Positions 1 to 8,153 are shown, numbered from the stretch's first letter. The stretch: DNA of 64,000 nt from Brevundimonas sp. UBA7506 (GCF_002479495.1 NZ_DLNQ01000011.1:124721-188720); one strand, 5' to 3'. Notes: generated from the letters alone by a model not told the origin. A program made the numbers and translations.

Positions 1-153
1 TGCAGTTCGCCGAACGGCTCACACAGTCAAAAATGAGAACATACAAGCAACATCAAGAGTATTCACAGCCTGTGGAGCGCTTTTTCCGCCATGTTTTCAA
101 CGCAGGGGTTAATGAGCGCCTCGCCAGCGAGGACGAGCACGCATCCACGCTCG

Positions 154-176
154 ATCCTCGGGTCAAGCCCGAGGAT
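154..176. repeat. Perfect 9-bp hairpin
   Basis: ATCCTCGGG (154-162) is followed by a five-base loop and its exact reverse complement (168-176). It lies downstream of rnpB on the minus strand but has no T-run, so it is either a weak terminator or a dispersed intergenic palindrome. Nothing else can be supported in bases 1-240. Confidence 0.45.
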
Positions 177-242
177 GACGGCGGAAGTTGAACGGAGAAC
201 GGGCCTCAAGTAGCGCGAAGCGCGGTAGGCCCAGGAAAATAT

Positions 243-632
243 GCCAGACGGCCTGTAAGCCGGGTTCTGTTCCGCCCCGAAGGGCGGCGACGATCATTCC
301 TCTGGACCGCCCATTGCTGAGCGGTTCTCGCGACCTACCCGGACGCCTCGGGCGGTGAACCCTGCGGCCCAGAACGAATCTTGGCCCGCGCGACGTCCCT
401 ATTCGGTCTTGCTCCAGGCGGGGCTTGCCATGCCGCCGACGTTGCCGCCGACGCGGTGGGCTCTTACCCCACCCTTTCACCCTTCCCCGGGCCGGAGCCC
501 AGGCGGTTTGCTTTCTGTGGCGCTATCCCTCGGGTCACCCCGGGCGGGAGTTACCCGCCGCCTCTTCACCGTGGAGCCCGGACTTTCCTCGACAAGAGCA
601 AGCTCTCGCCGCGACCGCCCGGCCGTCTGGCG
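243..632 (-). ncRNA. rnpB: RNase P RNA, bacterial type A
   Basis: Catalytic RNA of RNase P, which removes 5' leaders from pre-tRNAs. Read on the minus strand, it contains the conserved 5' block GAGGAAAGTCCGGGCTCC and the 3' block ending in AGAACCCGGCTTAC, the two universal core regions. The ends are set by the P1 helix: CCAGACGGCC at the 5' end (621-630) pairs perfectly with GGCCGTCTGG at the 3' end (244-253). The length of about 390 nt is normal for alphaproteobacterial type A RNAs. The open reading frames across this stretch are incidental. Exact ends could be off by a few bases. Confidence 0.95.
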
Positions 633-662
633 GGGGCTAAGTGCGCGCGAACGCGCCGCGCG

Positions 663-1424
663 TCAATCCAGAACGCCGGTGACGCTCTCGACGCTGGCCA
701 GTTGCAGCAGGCCGACCAGGCGGGCGCGGGTCTCGCCGTCGGCGATCCCGTCGATGCGTTCAGGCCGCCAGTGGCGCTGGAAGGCCTCGACCGTCAGGCG
801 GGTTTCGTCGTCATAGTCGCCGCCCGGCTTCAGAGCGTAGCCCAGTCGGTGCAGGCCCGAACGCAGGACGATGACGCCCAGCCCCTCGTCGCCCGGCGAC
901 AGGTCAGCGCCGAGGGCGGCGACGCGTTCGGGGGCGGGATCGAACCACAGGCCGTGCCCGACCTCGGCCAGACGCCGCCACGGGAAGAGCTCGCCCGGAT
1001 CCTGCTTGCGGTCAGGCGCGGCGTCGGAATGGCCGATGATGCGCGCGTCGGGAATGGTCCAGCGCGAGCGGATGTCGGCAATCAGGGCGATGACGGCCTC
1101 GATCTGGACTTCGGGAAAGGCGCGGTAGCCGAACTCGTGGCCCGGATTGACGATCTCGATCCCGATGGAGGCGGCGTTGACGTCGGTCTCGCCCTGCCAG
1201 GCTCCGCGACCGGCGTGCCAGGCGCGGCGCTCTTCCGGCACCAGACGCAGGATCACCCCGTTTTCGTTGACGACATAGTGGGCCGAGACCTCGGCGGCCG
1301 GGTCGCGCAGGCGGGCGACGGCTTCGTCAGCCGTCCTCATGCCGGTGTAGTGCAGCACGACCATGTCCGGCGGACCGCGCCGGGCGTTGAAATTGGGAGA
1401 CGGGGCGTCGATGAAGCTCGGCAT
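663..1424 (-). CDS. N-acetylmuramoyl-L-alanine amidase with C-terminal peptidoglycan-binding domain
   Basis: Zinc amidase that cleaves the bond between N-acetylmuramic acid and the stem peptide, in cell-wall turnover or recycling (AmiD/AmpD-like, Amidase_2 fold). In 253 residues the first zinc His lies in VVLHYTG near residue 25, the second region in IGIEIVNPG near 88-96, and the third in IIGHSDAAPDRKQDPG near 128-143, which holds the His and Asp ligands. Residues from about 175 to 245 resemble a PG_binding_1 domain (LGYALKPGGDYDDET, QRHWRPERIDG). There is no obvious signal peptide, which favours a cytoplasmic recycling role. It starts 9 bp from the next small gene on the same strand, so they may be co-transcribed. 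Confidence 0.9.
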   Translation of the reverse strand: MPSFIDAPSPNFNARRGPPDMVVLHYTGMRTADEAVARLRDPAAEVSAHYVVNENGVILRLVPEERRAWHAGRGAWQGETDVNAASIGIEIVNPGHEFGYRAFPEVQIEAVIALIADIRSRWTIPDARIIGHSDAAPDRKQDPGELFPWRRLAEVGHGLWFDPAPERVAALGADLSPGDEGLGVIVLRSGLHRLGYALKPGGDYDDETRLTVEAFQRHWRPERIDGIADGETRARLVGLLQLASVESVTGVLD

Positions 1425-1433
1425 GGCGCCCGA

Positions 1434-1757
1434 TCAGCGCCCTTCGCGTTCCCAGCCGTAGGCGACCCAGGTGTCGCCGACCTTCTGGGCGTCGATCACG
1501 CCCTCGTCCTGACGGGCGCGCGCGGCGCGGGCGCGGCGGGCGCGGAAGGCGAAACCGGCGAAGAAGACCACCACGCCGGCGATCAGGGCGATCACCGCCA
1601 CGGCTGCGGCGGTCAGAACAGCCAGAACCGCGCCCACGGTCACGGCGATGGCCGTGGCCACAAGGCCGCCGAGCCAGACGAAGGGCGCCAGCAGGCCGCC
1701 GCCGGCGCGGCGTCGGGCGTTGAAGCCGATCTGAACAAAGGGGTCGGACTGGATCAT
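1434..1757 (-). CDS. Small membrane protein of unknown function
   Basis: The 107-residue frame starts at the ATG at 1757, preceded by AAAGGCAG; an upstream in-frame ATG would add an unlikely hydrophilic leader. From about residue 18 to 73 there are two long hydrophobic stretches rich in Ala, Val and Gly, giving two or three membrane segments, then an Arg/Ala-rich cytoplasmic stretch and a C-terminus (VGDTWVAYGWE). No known domain is recognised. It lies directly upstream of the amidase gene on the same strand, so a role at the envelope is possible but only inferred. Confidence 0.6.
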   Translation of the reverse strand: MIQSDPFVQIGFNARRRAGGGLLAPFVWLGGLVATAIAVTVGAVLAVLTAAAVAVIALIAGVVVFFAGFAFRARRARAARARQDEGVIDAQKVGDTWVAYGWEREGR

Positions 1758-1880
1758 GGAACTGCCTTTCGCGGCGCGCCGATGAAGGAACGCCTGAATC
1801 CCAATGTCGGTCCATCGACCTGAACGGTCAATGGACTGCGACATCACGCATCAGTCAGGGTCTTTTCGCGGTTACGGCCA

Positions 1881-3668
1881 TCAAAATGCCGGCTGGTCGG
1901 CCAGCACCACCGCGCCGCGGCTGCGCAGGCGCTCTGCCTCGACCCGGTTCAGCATGGCCTGGGCCGCCGGATCGCCCATGACCCGCCCCACCGAAACCAT
2001 GGCGTCCGCCGCCTGCCCCGATGCGCCGAAGGCGCTGGCCAGGGCCTCCCACGGCGACTGCGGCGTGGGGAAGCGCTTGAAGCGCACGGACTCGCTGGTC
2101 GGGATATTGGCCAGCTTGCGGGCCTTGATGATGGCTTCGTTGAGGCCGCCCAGCTCGTCGACCAGACCCAGCGCCTTGCCCTGAGCCCCGGTCCAGACCC
2201 GGCCCTTGGCGATTTCGCGCACGCGCTCGACCGGCAGCTTGCGGCCCTTGGCGACGCGCGCGACGAACTCCTCGTACACGCGGTCCATCGAGGCGGCGAA
2301 GGCGGCGCGCTGGCCCTGATCGAAGCCCTGCACCGGCGAGAAGGCGTCGGCGTAGTCGCCGCCGACCGACAGGCCGCGCATGTCCAGGCCAAAACGACCC
2401 AGGGCGTCGGCCAGCACGAACTTGCCGCCGAAGACGCCGATGGAGCCGGTCAGGGTCGAGGGCTGGGCCACGATCCAGTCGGCTTCCGAACTGATCCAGT
2501 AGCCGCCCGAGGCCGCATAGGCCCCCATGGACACGACCACCGGCTTGCCCGCCGCCTTGGCTGCGCGCACGGCGGCCAGGATCTGCTCAGACGCTTCGGG
2601 CGAGCCGCCCGGCGAGGAGACGCGGAAGACGATGGCCTTCACAGCCTTGTCCTCGATGGCGTCATAGATGGCCTTGGCCGTGTCGTCCGACCGGATGTCC
2701 GAGCCCGAGCCGAAGGGCGAGGCGCTCTGGCCGCGCCCGGTCATGATCGCGCCCTCGCCGCCGACGATGGCGATGGCCGACTTGCCCGAGCCGTTGCGCG
2801 CGCCCTGCATCGAGGCGTAGTCGCCGAACTTGATGATCTTGGCGTCCTTGCCCGCCTTGGCCTTGGCGGCGGCTTCGGCGTCCTCGACCTGACCGATCTT
2901 GTCGACCAGCTTCAGCGACAGGGCCTGTTCGGCGGAATAGGGACCGGCCTCGATGGTCGCCTTGAGCGCCTCGGGCGTGGCCTTGCGGTCATGCGCCGTA
3001 TTGGCCAGGGCGCTGTCGTAGATGGAGGTCATCCAGGCCAGCATCGCCTCACGGTGCGGACCGGTATAGTCGCTCTGCGTGTATTCGTTGACGGCGTTCT
3101 TGTACTCGTAGCGCTGCTCGAACTCGGCCTGCACGCCGTATTTCTGGAAGGCGCGGCCCAGGAACAGGCTGTCGCTGGCCAGACCCGTCACCTGGAAGTT
3201 GGCGGTGTTCTGCATCCACAGCTGATCGGCGCTGGCCGCCACCATGTAGCTGGAGACCACCGCGCCGACGGGCATAAAGCCCTGGCTATGGGCGATGACC
3301 GTCTTGCCCGAGGCGCGGAACCGGTTGATCGCCTGGCGCACCTCGTCGGCGGCGGCCGGCGTCATGCCGCTCTCGGGCGCGCGAACCAGCAGGACCTTGA
3401 CGCTGTCGTCCTTCTCGGCCTGGGCCAGGGTGTCGACGATGTGGACCACCGACAGGCCGGAACCACCGAAGGCCGCGAAGGGATTGCTCGGCTGCTGATC
3501 GGTCAGCCCCTCGCGCAGGTCCAACTCCAGCACCGAGTTGGCCGGCGTGGTGGGCTTGGACGCACCGGCCGCCGCCGCAAAGAACAGAAGGGCCGCAATC
3601 GGCAGGACGATGAAGAAGGCCACGAGCCCGGCGAAGACGCCGAGCATGGTCAGGAAGAACTGTTTCAT
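1881..3668 (-). CDS. sppA: Signal peptide peptidase SppA, 67K type
   Basis: Inner-membrane serine protease that degrades cleaved signal peptides. The 595-residue length matches the duplicated 67-kDa form. An N-terminal anchor (FFLTMLGVFAGLVAFFIVL) is followed by two ClpP-like repeats. The general-base Lys sits in YKNAVNEYT in the first half and the nucleophilic Ser in PSTLTGSIGVFGG in the second, matching the Lys-Ser dyad of E. coli SppA. The start is placed at the ATG at 3668; an in-frame GTG ten codons upstream (3698) is possible but would precede the anchor with extra polar residues. It is monocistronic, with the terminator of the next gene just upstream. Confidence 0.95.
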   Translation of the reverse strand: MKQFFLTMLGVFAGLVAFFIVLPIAALLFFAAAAGASKPTTPANSVLELDLREGLTDQQPSNPFAAFGGSGLSVVHIVDTLAQAEKDDSVKVLLVRAPESGMTPAAADEVRQAINRFRASGKTVIAHSQGFMPVGAVVSSYMVAASADQLWMQNTANFQVTGLASDSLFLGRAFQKYGVQAEFEQRYEYKNAVNEYTQSDYTGPHREAMLAWMTSIYDSALANTAHDRKATPEALKATIEAGPYSAEQALSLKLVDKIGQVEDAEAAAKAKAGKDAKIIKFGDYASMQGARNGSGKSAIAIVGGEGAIMTGRGQSASPFGSGSDIRSDDTAKAIYDAIEDKAVKAIVFRVSSPGGSPEASEQILAAVRAAKAAGKPVVVSMGAYAASGGYWISSEADWIVAQPSTLTGSIGVFGGKFVLADALGRFGLDMRGLSVGGDYADAFSPVQGFDQGQRAAFAASMDRVYEEFVARVAKGRKLPVERVREIAKGRVWTGAQGKALGLVDELGGLNEAIIKARKLANIPTSESVRFKRFPTPQSPWEALASAFGASGQAADAMVSVGRVMGDPAAQAMLNRVEAERLRSRGAVVLADQPAF

Positions 3669-3765
3669 AAAAAAGCCGGCCGTCCCGTAAGTGGCCACGC
3701 GCGGCCTGCCGCGAGCATAGGGCGCGGAAGGCGAGCGTCAAATGAAGCCGCGGTAATGGAAATGG

Positions 3766-3794
3766 AAAAGGGCCCGCCGTCGCCGGCAGGCCCT
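3766..3794 (-). terminator. Rho-independent terminator of the SIMPL gene
   Basis: On the minus strand a GC-rich hairpin with one mismatch (AGGGCCTGCCGG, loop CGA, CGGCGGGCCCT) is followed by TTTT. It lies 25 bp past the stop of the SIMPL gene and upstream of sppA. Confidence 0.75.
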
Positions 3795-3817
3795 CCCCTC
3801 GTCTTGGTTTCAACCGA

Positions 3818-4573
3818 TCAACGACCGATGTCGTAGGTGCCGCTGATGTCGATGCGGACCGTCAACTCGCCCGCGGAGACCGGGGTCGAGGCGTTTCCGG
3901 CGTCCATGGCCATGGCGCGAGCGTACATCGGGCGCGGCGGCTCCGGCATATAGCCGCCGCCCTCGGTCAGGGTGCGGACGCTACCCAGTTGAACGCCCAG
4001 GGCCTGGGCGTAGAGCCGCGCCTTGTCCTGCAGGGCGCGCACGGCCAGCTGACGGGCCTGATCCTCGGCCGCCTTGGCGTCCTTCAGGCCGAAGGCGATG
4101 CCGTCGATCTGGTTGACGCCCGCCGCGACCACGGCGTCGGCGGTCGTGCCGACCTTGGTCAGGTCGTTGATGACGACAGTGACGCGGTTCTGGGCCTGAT
4201 AGCCGCGCAGCTTGGGCGGCTGGTTCTGCTGATAGTCATACTGAGCCGACAGGTTCAGGCCCGAGGTCTGGATGTCGCGCTCAGCAATGCCTGCCCGGCG
4301 CAGGGCGGCGACCACGCGGGTCATCTGCTGGGCGTTCTGGGCCATGGCCTCCTGGGCCGTGGCGGCCTCGGTGACGACGCCGAAGTTGATCGTCGCCTGA
4401 TCCGGCGCGACCTTGACCTCGCCAAAGGCCGACAGGTTGAGAGCGGGTTGTTGCGCCATGGCGTGCACCTGCATCGGAGAAGCGCCCGTAGCCTGGGCAG
4501 AGGCGACGGCGGGAGCCGCCAGGGTCATCAGGGCCGTGCCCAGCATCAGGGCGCGTGCGGTGCGGGTCATCAT
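3818..4573 (-). CDS. SIMPL (DUF541) domain periplasmic protein
   Basis: Secreted protein of the SIMPL/DUF541 family, linked in some bacteria to oxidative stress defence; its molecular activity is not known. The start is at the first of two adjacent ATGs (4573), with GGAGA just upstream. Residues 1-27 form a signal peptide ending near VASAQA. The mature protein has the family hallmarks: FGEVKVAPDQATINFGV near residue 50, the segment predicting paired beta strands with NRVTVVINDL in the middle, and a C-terminal VRIDISGTYDI strand. The length is usual. It appears to be a single-gene unit with its own terminator. Confidence 0.85.
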   Translation of the reverse strand: MMTRTARALMLGTALMTLAAPAVASAQATGASPMQVHAMAQQPALNLSAFGEVKVAPDQATINFGVVTEAATAQEAMAQNAQQMTRVVAALRRAGIAERDIQTSGLNLSAQYDYQQNQPPKLRGYQAQNRVTVVINDLTKVGTTADAVVAAGVNQIDGIAFGLKDAKAAEDQARQLAVRALQDKARLYAQALGVQLGSVRTLTEGGGYMPEPPRPMYARAMAMDAGNASTPVSAGELTVRIDISGTYDIGR

Positions 4574-4758
4574 CGTCTCCGTCGAAAATTCATCGGCCAG
4601 CCGCATTCGCCAGCCACGACCCTACCTTGGCCGTTTCAAGCTGAACGAACGCAGAAGACCCCCGTGCAGGTTCCGTTCATCGTCATGAAAAGCGCGACAG
4701 GTCAGCGGCGGCTTTGCAGCGGACGCATCCCCTGCTAGGCACGTCCTCCCTGCTTCGG

Positions 4759-4834
4759 GGGCCTGTAGCTCAATGGTTAGAGCCGACCGCTCATAACGGT
4801 CTGGTTGGGGGTTCGAGTCCCTCCGGGCCTACCA
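4759..4834 (+). tRNA. tRNA with CAU anticodon, probably tRNA-Ile2
   Basis: A 76-nt cloverleaf: acceptor strands GGGCCTG and CGGGCCT with G-U as the first pair, D-arm GCTC...GAGC, anticodon stem GACCG/CGGTC enclosing loop CTCATAA, T-arm GGGGGTTCGAGTCCCTCC and encoded CCA. Initiator features are absent. The GCTCATAACGG anticodon arm resembles alphaproteobacterial Ile2 (lysidine-modified by TilS) more than elongator Met, but that choice is from memory. The 3' end is the attachment site of the element that follows. Confidence 0.9.
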
Positions 4835-4836
4835 CC
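4819..4836 (+). repeat. attL-type direct repeat within the tRNA 3' end
   Basis: CCCTCCGGGCCTACCACC covers the end of the T-arm, the acceptor strand and CCA, and is repeated exactly at 10134-10151. The flanking bases differ on both sides, so the identity block is exactly 18 bp. The tRNA stays intact at this end. Confidence 0.9.
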
Positions 4837-4904
4837 CCCACCATTTTTCCCTTACATATCAAATCGCATCAGCGGGTTTGACAGCAAGGTTTGACACCTG
4901 CCGT

Positions 4905-5933
4905 TCACCCTTTGCCCTCAAGCCGAACAAAAGCATCATCCGCAAGACGCCCCTGATCCGCATCGCGGGTGTAAGTCTCAACCTCGTGAAGCGTCTGATG
5001 ACCAAGGACCGCAGCAATCTGTTTTGCTGAGCAGCCAGCTTCAGCCAGCCTCCGACCACATGCCTTCCTCAGTCCGTGCGGGGTTCGATCTTGAAGACCT
5101 GCCATACGGGCTCGCTCGACAAACCACTTCGTAAAGCCCGCCCTCGTGAAGGGCCTCCCATACTGGGTCATCAGGAATGTCAGACCACCGACCTGATCTA
5201 TTTCTGCCTGCAACTTGTGATGGACCGGGATACGGACGCGAGCATCAGTTTTGGCCTGAACGACGCTAATTCGCCCCTCTGCGACATGCTGCCATCCGAG
5301 CGTCACCACGTCCGAGCGTCGCATCCCGGTATGGAGCAGAAGAGCCAAGGCTAGCCTCTCCCTAGTACCCGAGGGCCACCGCCTTTCGAAGGCTGCGATA
5401 TCCTCCTCTGACCACGGAATGAAGCCCTGCGACTGACGCTTGCGCTGCTTGGTTTCCCTCACAGGATTATCTTTTCGCCACCCAAGATCGACGGCGACTG
5501 CAAAAGCAGTGGATAGCCGCTTTCGAAGCGTTCGAACCGCTCCGGGTGTTGAGGCCATCTCATGAAAAATAGCATTGAGATGGGTCGGGCCAATCTGGAC
5601 AGCACTACGATCACCATATTTCGCTCGAAAGCGATCAAGGATGCGTAGATAGTTTTGCTGGGTCGCAGGCGCCAAACTCAGAAACGCCTCTGATCGATAG
5701 TACTCGATAAACAGCGCATTGATGGATCGCGGCTTCACTGAAGGGTGCTGACGCGCATCGACCACATCAATGGACCTGCCAGCGACTGCATATGCCTTCA
5801 TGAATTCGGCTGAACCCGGCAGACCGGGGAGCTTCACGCGAGCGAAGCCCTTACGACGGTAATAGAAGCGAGCCTTGCCGTGCCGGTCTTTGAAAGACTG
5901 GACGTGGCGGATTTCGATCTTTGCCATCTTCAT
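4905..5933 (-). CDS. int: Tyrosine recombinase / phage-type integrase
   Basis: Site-specific recombinase that integrates and excises the element at the tRNA. It has 342 residues. Residues 1-55 look like an arm-binding region, 65-165 like the SAM-like core-binding domain, and the catalytic domain follows. The complete active site is visible: Arg205 in TGMRRSD, Lys228 in VQAKTD, His286-x-x-Arg289 in HGLRK, His312 in GHQTL and the Tyr321 nucleophile in ETYTRD. It reads towards the tRNA, with its stop 71 bp beyond the tRNA. The start overlaps the stop of the upstream partner gene (ATGA), so the two are probably translationally coupled. Nothing suggests inactivation. Confidence 0.95.
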   Translation of the reverse strand: MKMAKIEIRHVQSFKDRHGKARFYYRRKGFARVKLPGLPGSAEFMKAYAVAGRSIDVVDARQHPSVKPRSINALFIEYYRSEAFLSLAPATQQNYLRILDRFRAKYGDRSAVQIGPTHLNAIFHEMASTPGAVRTLRKRLSTAFAVAVDLGWRKDNPVRETKQRKRQSQGFIPWSEEDIAAFERRWPSGTRERLALALLLHTGMRRSDVVTLGWQHVAEGRISVVQAKTDARVRIPVHHKLQAEIDQVGGLTFLMTQYGRPFTRAGFTKWFVERARMAGLQDRTPHGLRKACGRRLAEAGCSAKQIAAVLGHQTLHEVETYTRDADQGRLADDAFVRLEGKG

Positions 5934-6238
5934 GCTCCCTCTCTCCCAATTAGGACGTCATCCCATTCATTTGTCGATACGGGACCGGCTGCGTGGGTGG
6001 TCAGGAGCAGTGAAAAGCCGTCAAAGCTCACGGCCCCAACGGTCTTGCCCTGCTTCTCCAGCGCCTTAACTGCGCGGTTGATGTCTCGCTGGGTGAAAGC
6101 AGACCTGCTGCGCCCTTTGGATGCCTCCTGTTTGCGGCTCTCTTGGGCATGAGGACGAGTCTTTCGGCTTGTGGTGCGGCGTAGGGTGACTGACTTGGTG
6201 ATCCGCTTCTGCGCGGACTTGCGGGCTGTCTGGTTCAT
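5930..6238 (-). CDS. Small basic protein coupled to the integrase
   Basis: The 102-residue frame begins at the ATG at 6238, preceded by AGGAGA at good spacing; an in-frame start further upstream has no such site. The first half is very rich in Arg, Lys and Ser, typical of a nucleic-acid-binding tail. The second half (AFTQRDINRAVKALEKQG, then VGAVSFDGFSLLL) resembles small proteins often found just upstream of integrases in alphaproteobacterial islands. Function is not known; a recombination directionality factor or integrase cofactor is plausible from the ATGA overlap with int but unproven. Confidence 0.7.
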   Translation of the reverse strand: MNQTARKSAQKRITKSVTLRRTTSRKTRPHAQESRKQEASKGRSRSAFTQRDINRAVKALEKQGKTVGAVSFDGFSLLLTTHAAGPVSTNEWDDVLIGREGA

Positions 6239-6819
6239 GCATTCTCCTGTTCTGGGCATGAAAAAGGCCCGAGACGGAATGTCAGGGGCCGATATGGGTA
6301 GTAGTAATGTTGTCACTTATATTAGAAATTATATGTAAAACTTCCCCATATCACTTGCCGACGGAGCAGTTACCCCCCCGCGACAGGAACCTATATACGG
6401 GAAACGGCGCCCCTCAGCAACACTATTTCACCATTTTTTCTCCAATATTTGCAATCCTATACCTATAATTAGCTTCAACCAGAATATGAATAGCTAGATT
6501 ATTGTTGCAACGATTGCACTGGAAGTTTCAGGCATATTATCTAACCTCCCTGAATAAGCCCGACCTTCCTTTCTTGATAACCACTCTCAACAATGTGTAG
6601 GGCCATCTCGCTCAGAGGGTGTCGTTCACCACCCCTTCAATCTGATACTGCCTGTTATACGCTCGGCCATCGGCTCGACTGTTAGGCTAGCTATGCATCT
6701 GGGTAAGCGGTGCCATTACCCTCGCTTTCGTAGCAGGGGCATGGGGCAAGGCTTTGCGATGCTAGAGGGCAGCCTCATCCGGTTCGGGATTCTACATGCG
6801 GCGAGGGCTGTCGTCAGAT
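6239..6819. other. Non-coding AT-rich stretch inside the element
   Basis: No convincing gene is seen in these 580 bp. Open frames are short and lack ribosome binding sites. The stretch lies between the int unit and the Rep-like gene, is clearly AT-rich for its first 250 bp, and contains a C-run (TACCCCCCCGCG near 6371). As both neighbours read towards lower coordinates, it should hold the promoter of the partner-int unit; it could also hold a replication origin. No clear hairpin or iterons were found by eye. Confidence 0.5.
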
Positions 6820-7296
6820 TTAGGCTTGGATATACCTTGGCAAGAATTCTCCGGCCCACAGCACCTTTGACGGGTCGCCGTTGATGAGGTCGGTTTCTTT
6901 CGAGCAGTATGCGACCCAGCCTTCGGGGTCGGTGAGAGGCTTGATTAGAAGTGAGCCGCCTGCGTGGATAGCGGCGAACTGCTCATTGTAGAGGCTTGCT
7001 AGGCCCTCAAATCCGCACCGCTCAAGGTCGTCGGCGGGTAGCCGGATGAGGCCGTGATAGTGCGGGTGTCCAGCATCGAATAATTCGGGGGACGCCAAGA
7101 TGGCTAGACGGTCGTTAGGGGGTTTTTGGTAAAATCGGCCACCGAGTCTTCGCTCATCCACATTGGCCTGAAAATTCTTAACTATCGCCTTTGTGGCGGA
7201 GTGGGAAAATGACGATCTGTTAAATACGATTGATATCGCTGCTGGATTTGGTGAGTACCAATCAACGCATTCTTTTACTATTCTTCTTCTGCTCAA
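6820..7296 (-). CDS. HUH-type Rep-like endonuclease candidate
   Basis: The 158-residue protein carries the motif set of rolling-circle replication initiators and related HUH nucleases: a hydrophobic first strand (AISIVFN, 20-26), the metal-binding HUH motif His79-Tyr80-His81 in HPHYHGLIRL, and a single catalytic Tyr130 followed by Lys133 in WVAYCSKE. Such enzymes nick single-stranded origins and become covalently linked through the Tyr. There is no helicase domain, and the protein is shorter than typical plasmid Reps. The start is a TTG, as no in-frame ATG is near; an ATG 13 bases upstream is in another frame, so the N-terminus is uncertain. It could instead be a decayed Rep. Confidence 0.65.
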   Translation of the reverse strand: MSRRRIVKECVDWYSPNPAAISIVFNRSSFSHSATKAIVKNFQANVDERRLGGRFYQKPPNDRLAILASPELFDAGHPHYHGLIRLPADDLERCGFEGLASLYNEQFAAIHAGGSLLIKPLTDPEGWVAYCSKETDLINGDPSKVLWAGEFLPRYIQA

Positions 7297-7625
7297 TAAT
7301 ATTATCCATTTGTATCTCTTTTTTCATTGTTCATCCCGGAATTTGGACGAAGTTATACTATGTCAATTGGACCATTTCGTCAAGCCGATACTTGAGAAGG
7401 TCCTTACGCGAGGGTGAAATTTTGCAGCGCGTTTAACCCCGCCCCAGAAAGAGGCCGGGCGGGTGTGATTGCTGGATTTGAATCATGCAGCCGCTCGCGC
7501 GCCCCACTGGCAACGGCACGTTCGGTGCTAGGCTTTGATTCTATAACTCTTAGCCGACCCATTGCAGGTCTTTGCAAATTTTTTAGTTCAACAAACGACG
7601 CACAAATTACAGTCGAGGATAAAAA
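7297..7625. other. Intergenic region between divergent element genes
   Basis: The 329 bp separate the Rep-like gene (minus) from the HEPN-like gene (plus) and should hold both promoters. The left part is very AT-rich (TATTCTTCTTCTGC, AATAATATTATCC); around 7430-7520 it is as GC-rich as the chromosome. Short frames on both strands here have no support. No operator or hairpin stands out. Confidence 0.4.
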
Positions 7626-8153
7626 ATGGAATCGAGCGAACTTCCACACTCTGAATATTATGAGGCCGTTGGTCGCGGCATCAGTGCATGGCAACAAGTC
7701 GAGGCGCAGCTAACCGGATTGTTTTCTAGGCTGCTTATATGCGCCTTTCACGGAACCATGATGAGATCGTCATACGAACACATGTGGATAACGAGCAATA
7801 TACTAAATTCTATAACTAATGTGAACACAAGAGTTGACATGGTCGGATCAACTTTTGGACGCCTAGTTATGGATGAAGCTCTTTCTAAGGAATGGAACTC
7901 AATTAAAAACAAAATAAAAGAAAAATACAAATATAGAAACGTTCTTGCGCACTGGTCTCCTTACGGTAATGAGGGAGGCATCTCTATAATAGGAACGCCC
8001 TTCGCGGCTAGAAAAGATGATAGCTATCCAGCAGAACAATTAAAGCAATGGGAAGATGTGTTCAAAAAACTTGCGGATAGAATCGAGAAGCTCGCCATTG
8101 ATGTTAATAGGTACTTGGTGGAGAACCCGCTTCCTGAAGTCCGTCGAACGTAA
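7626..8153 (+). CDS. AT-rich hypothetical protein with HEPN-like motif
   Basis: The 175-residue protein belongs to no family recognised with certainty. The start ATG follows GAGGAT at good spacing. Most of it predicts helical (WQQVEAQLTGLFSRLL; EWNSIKNKIKEKYKYRN; VFKKLADRIEKLAIDV). Between the last helices is Arg104-Asn-Val-Leu-Ala-His109, fitting the R-x4-6-H signature of HEPN domains, which are often RNases in toxin and phage-defence systems. No nucleotidyltransferase or antitoxin neighbour is present. Base composition is clearly lower in GC than the chromosome, indicating transfer. The RNase assignment rests on one motif plus fold guesswork. Confidence 0.55.
   Translation: MESSELPHSEYYEAVGRGISAWQQVEAQLTGLFSRLLICAFHGTMMRSSYEHMWITSNILNSITNVNTRVDMVGSTFGRLVMDEALSKEWNSIKNKIKEKYKYRNVLAHWSPYGNEGGISIIGTPFAARKDDSYPAEQLKQWEDVFKKLADRIEKLAIDVNRYLVENPLPEVRRT

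Noticed and set aside
355..1823. Long plus-strand frame over rnpB and the amidase gene
   Set aside because: It covers a structured RNA and the complement of a conserved gene, with no recognisable protein features.
6693..6884. 63-codon plus-strand frame in the element gap
   Set aside because: No ribosome binding site and no protein-like pattern, and its end overlaps the Rep-like gene on the other strand.
7281..7310. AATAATATTATCC as a fourth copy of the regulon 13-mer
   Set aside because: It matches poorly to GTATTATNATATT when aligned in either orientation and lies in AT-rich element DNA where such strings are expected.
7404..7713. Short frames on both strands at the left of the HEPN-like gene
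   Set aside because: They overlap each other, lack start signals, and one runs into the HEPN-like coding region in a different frame.
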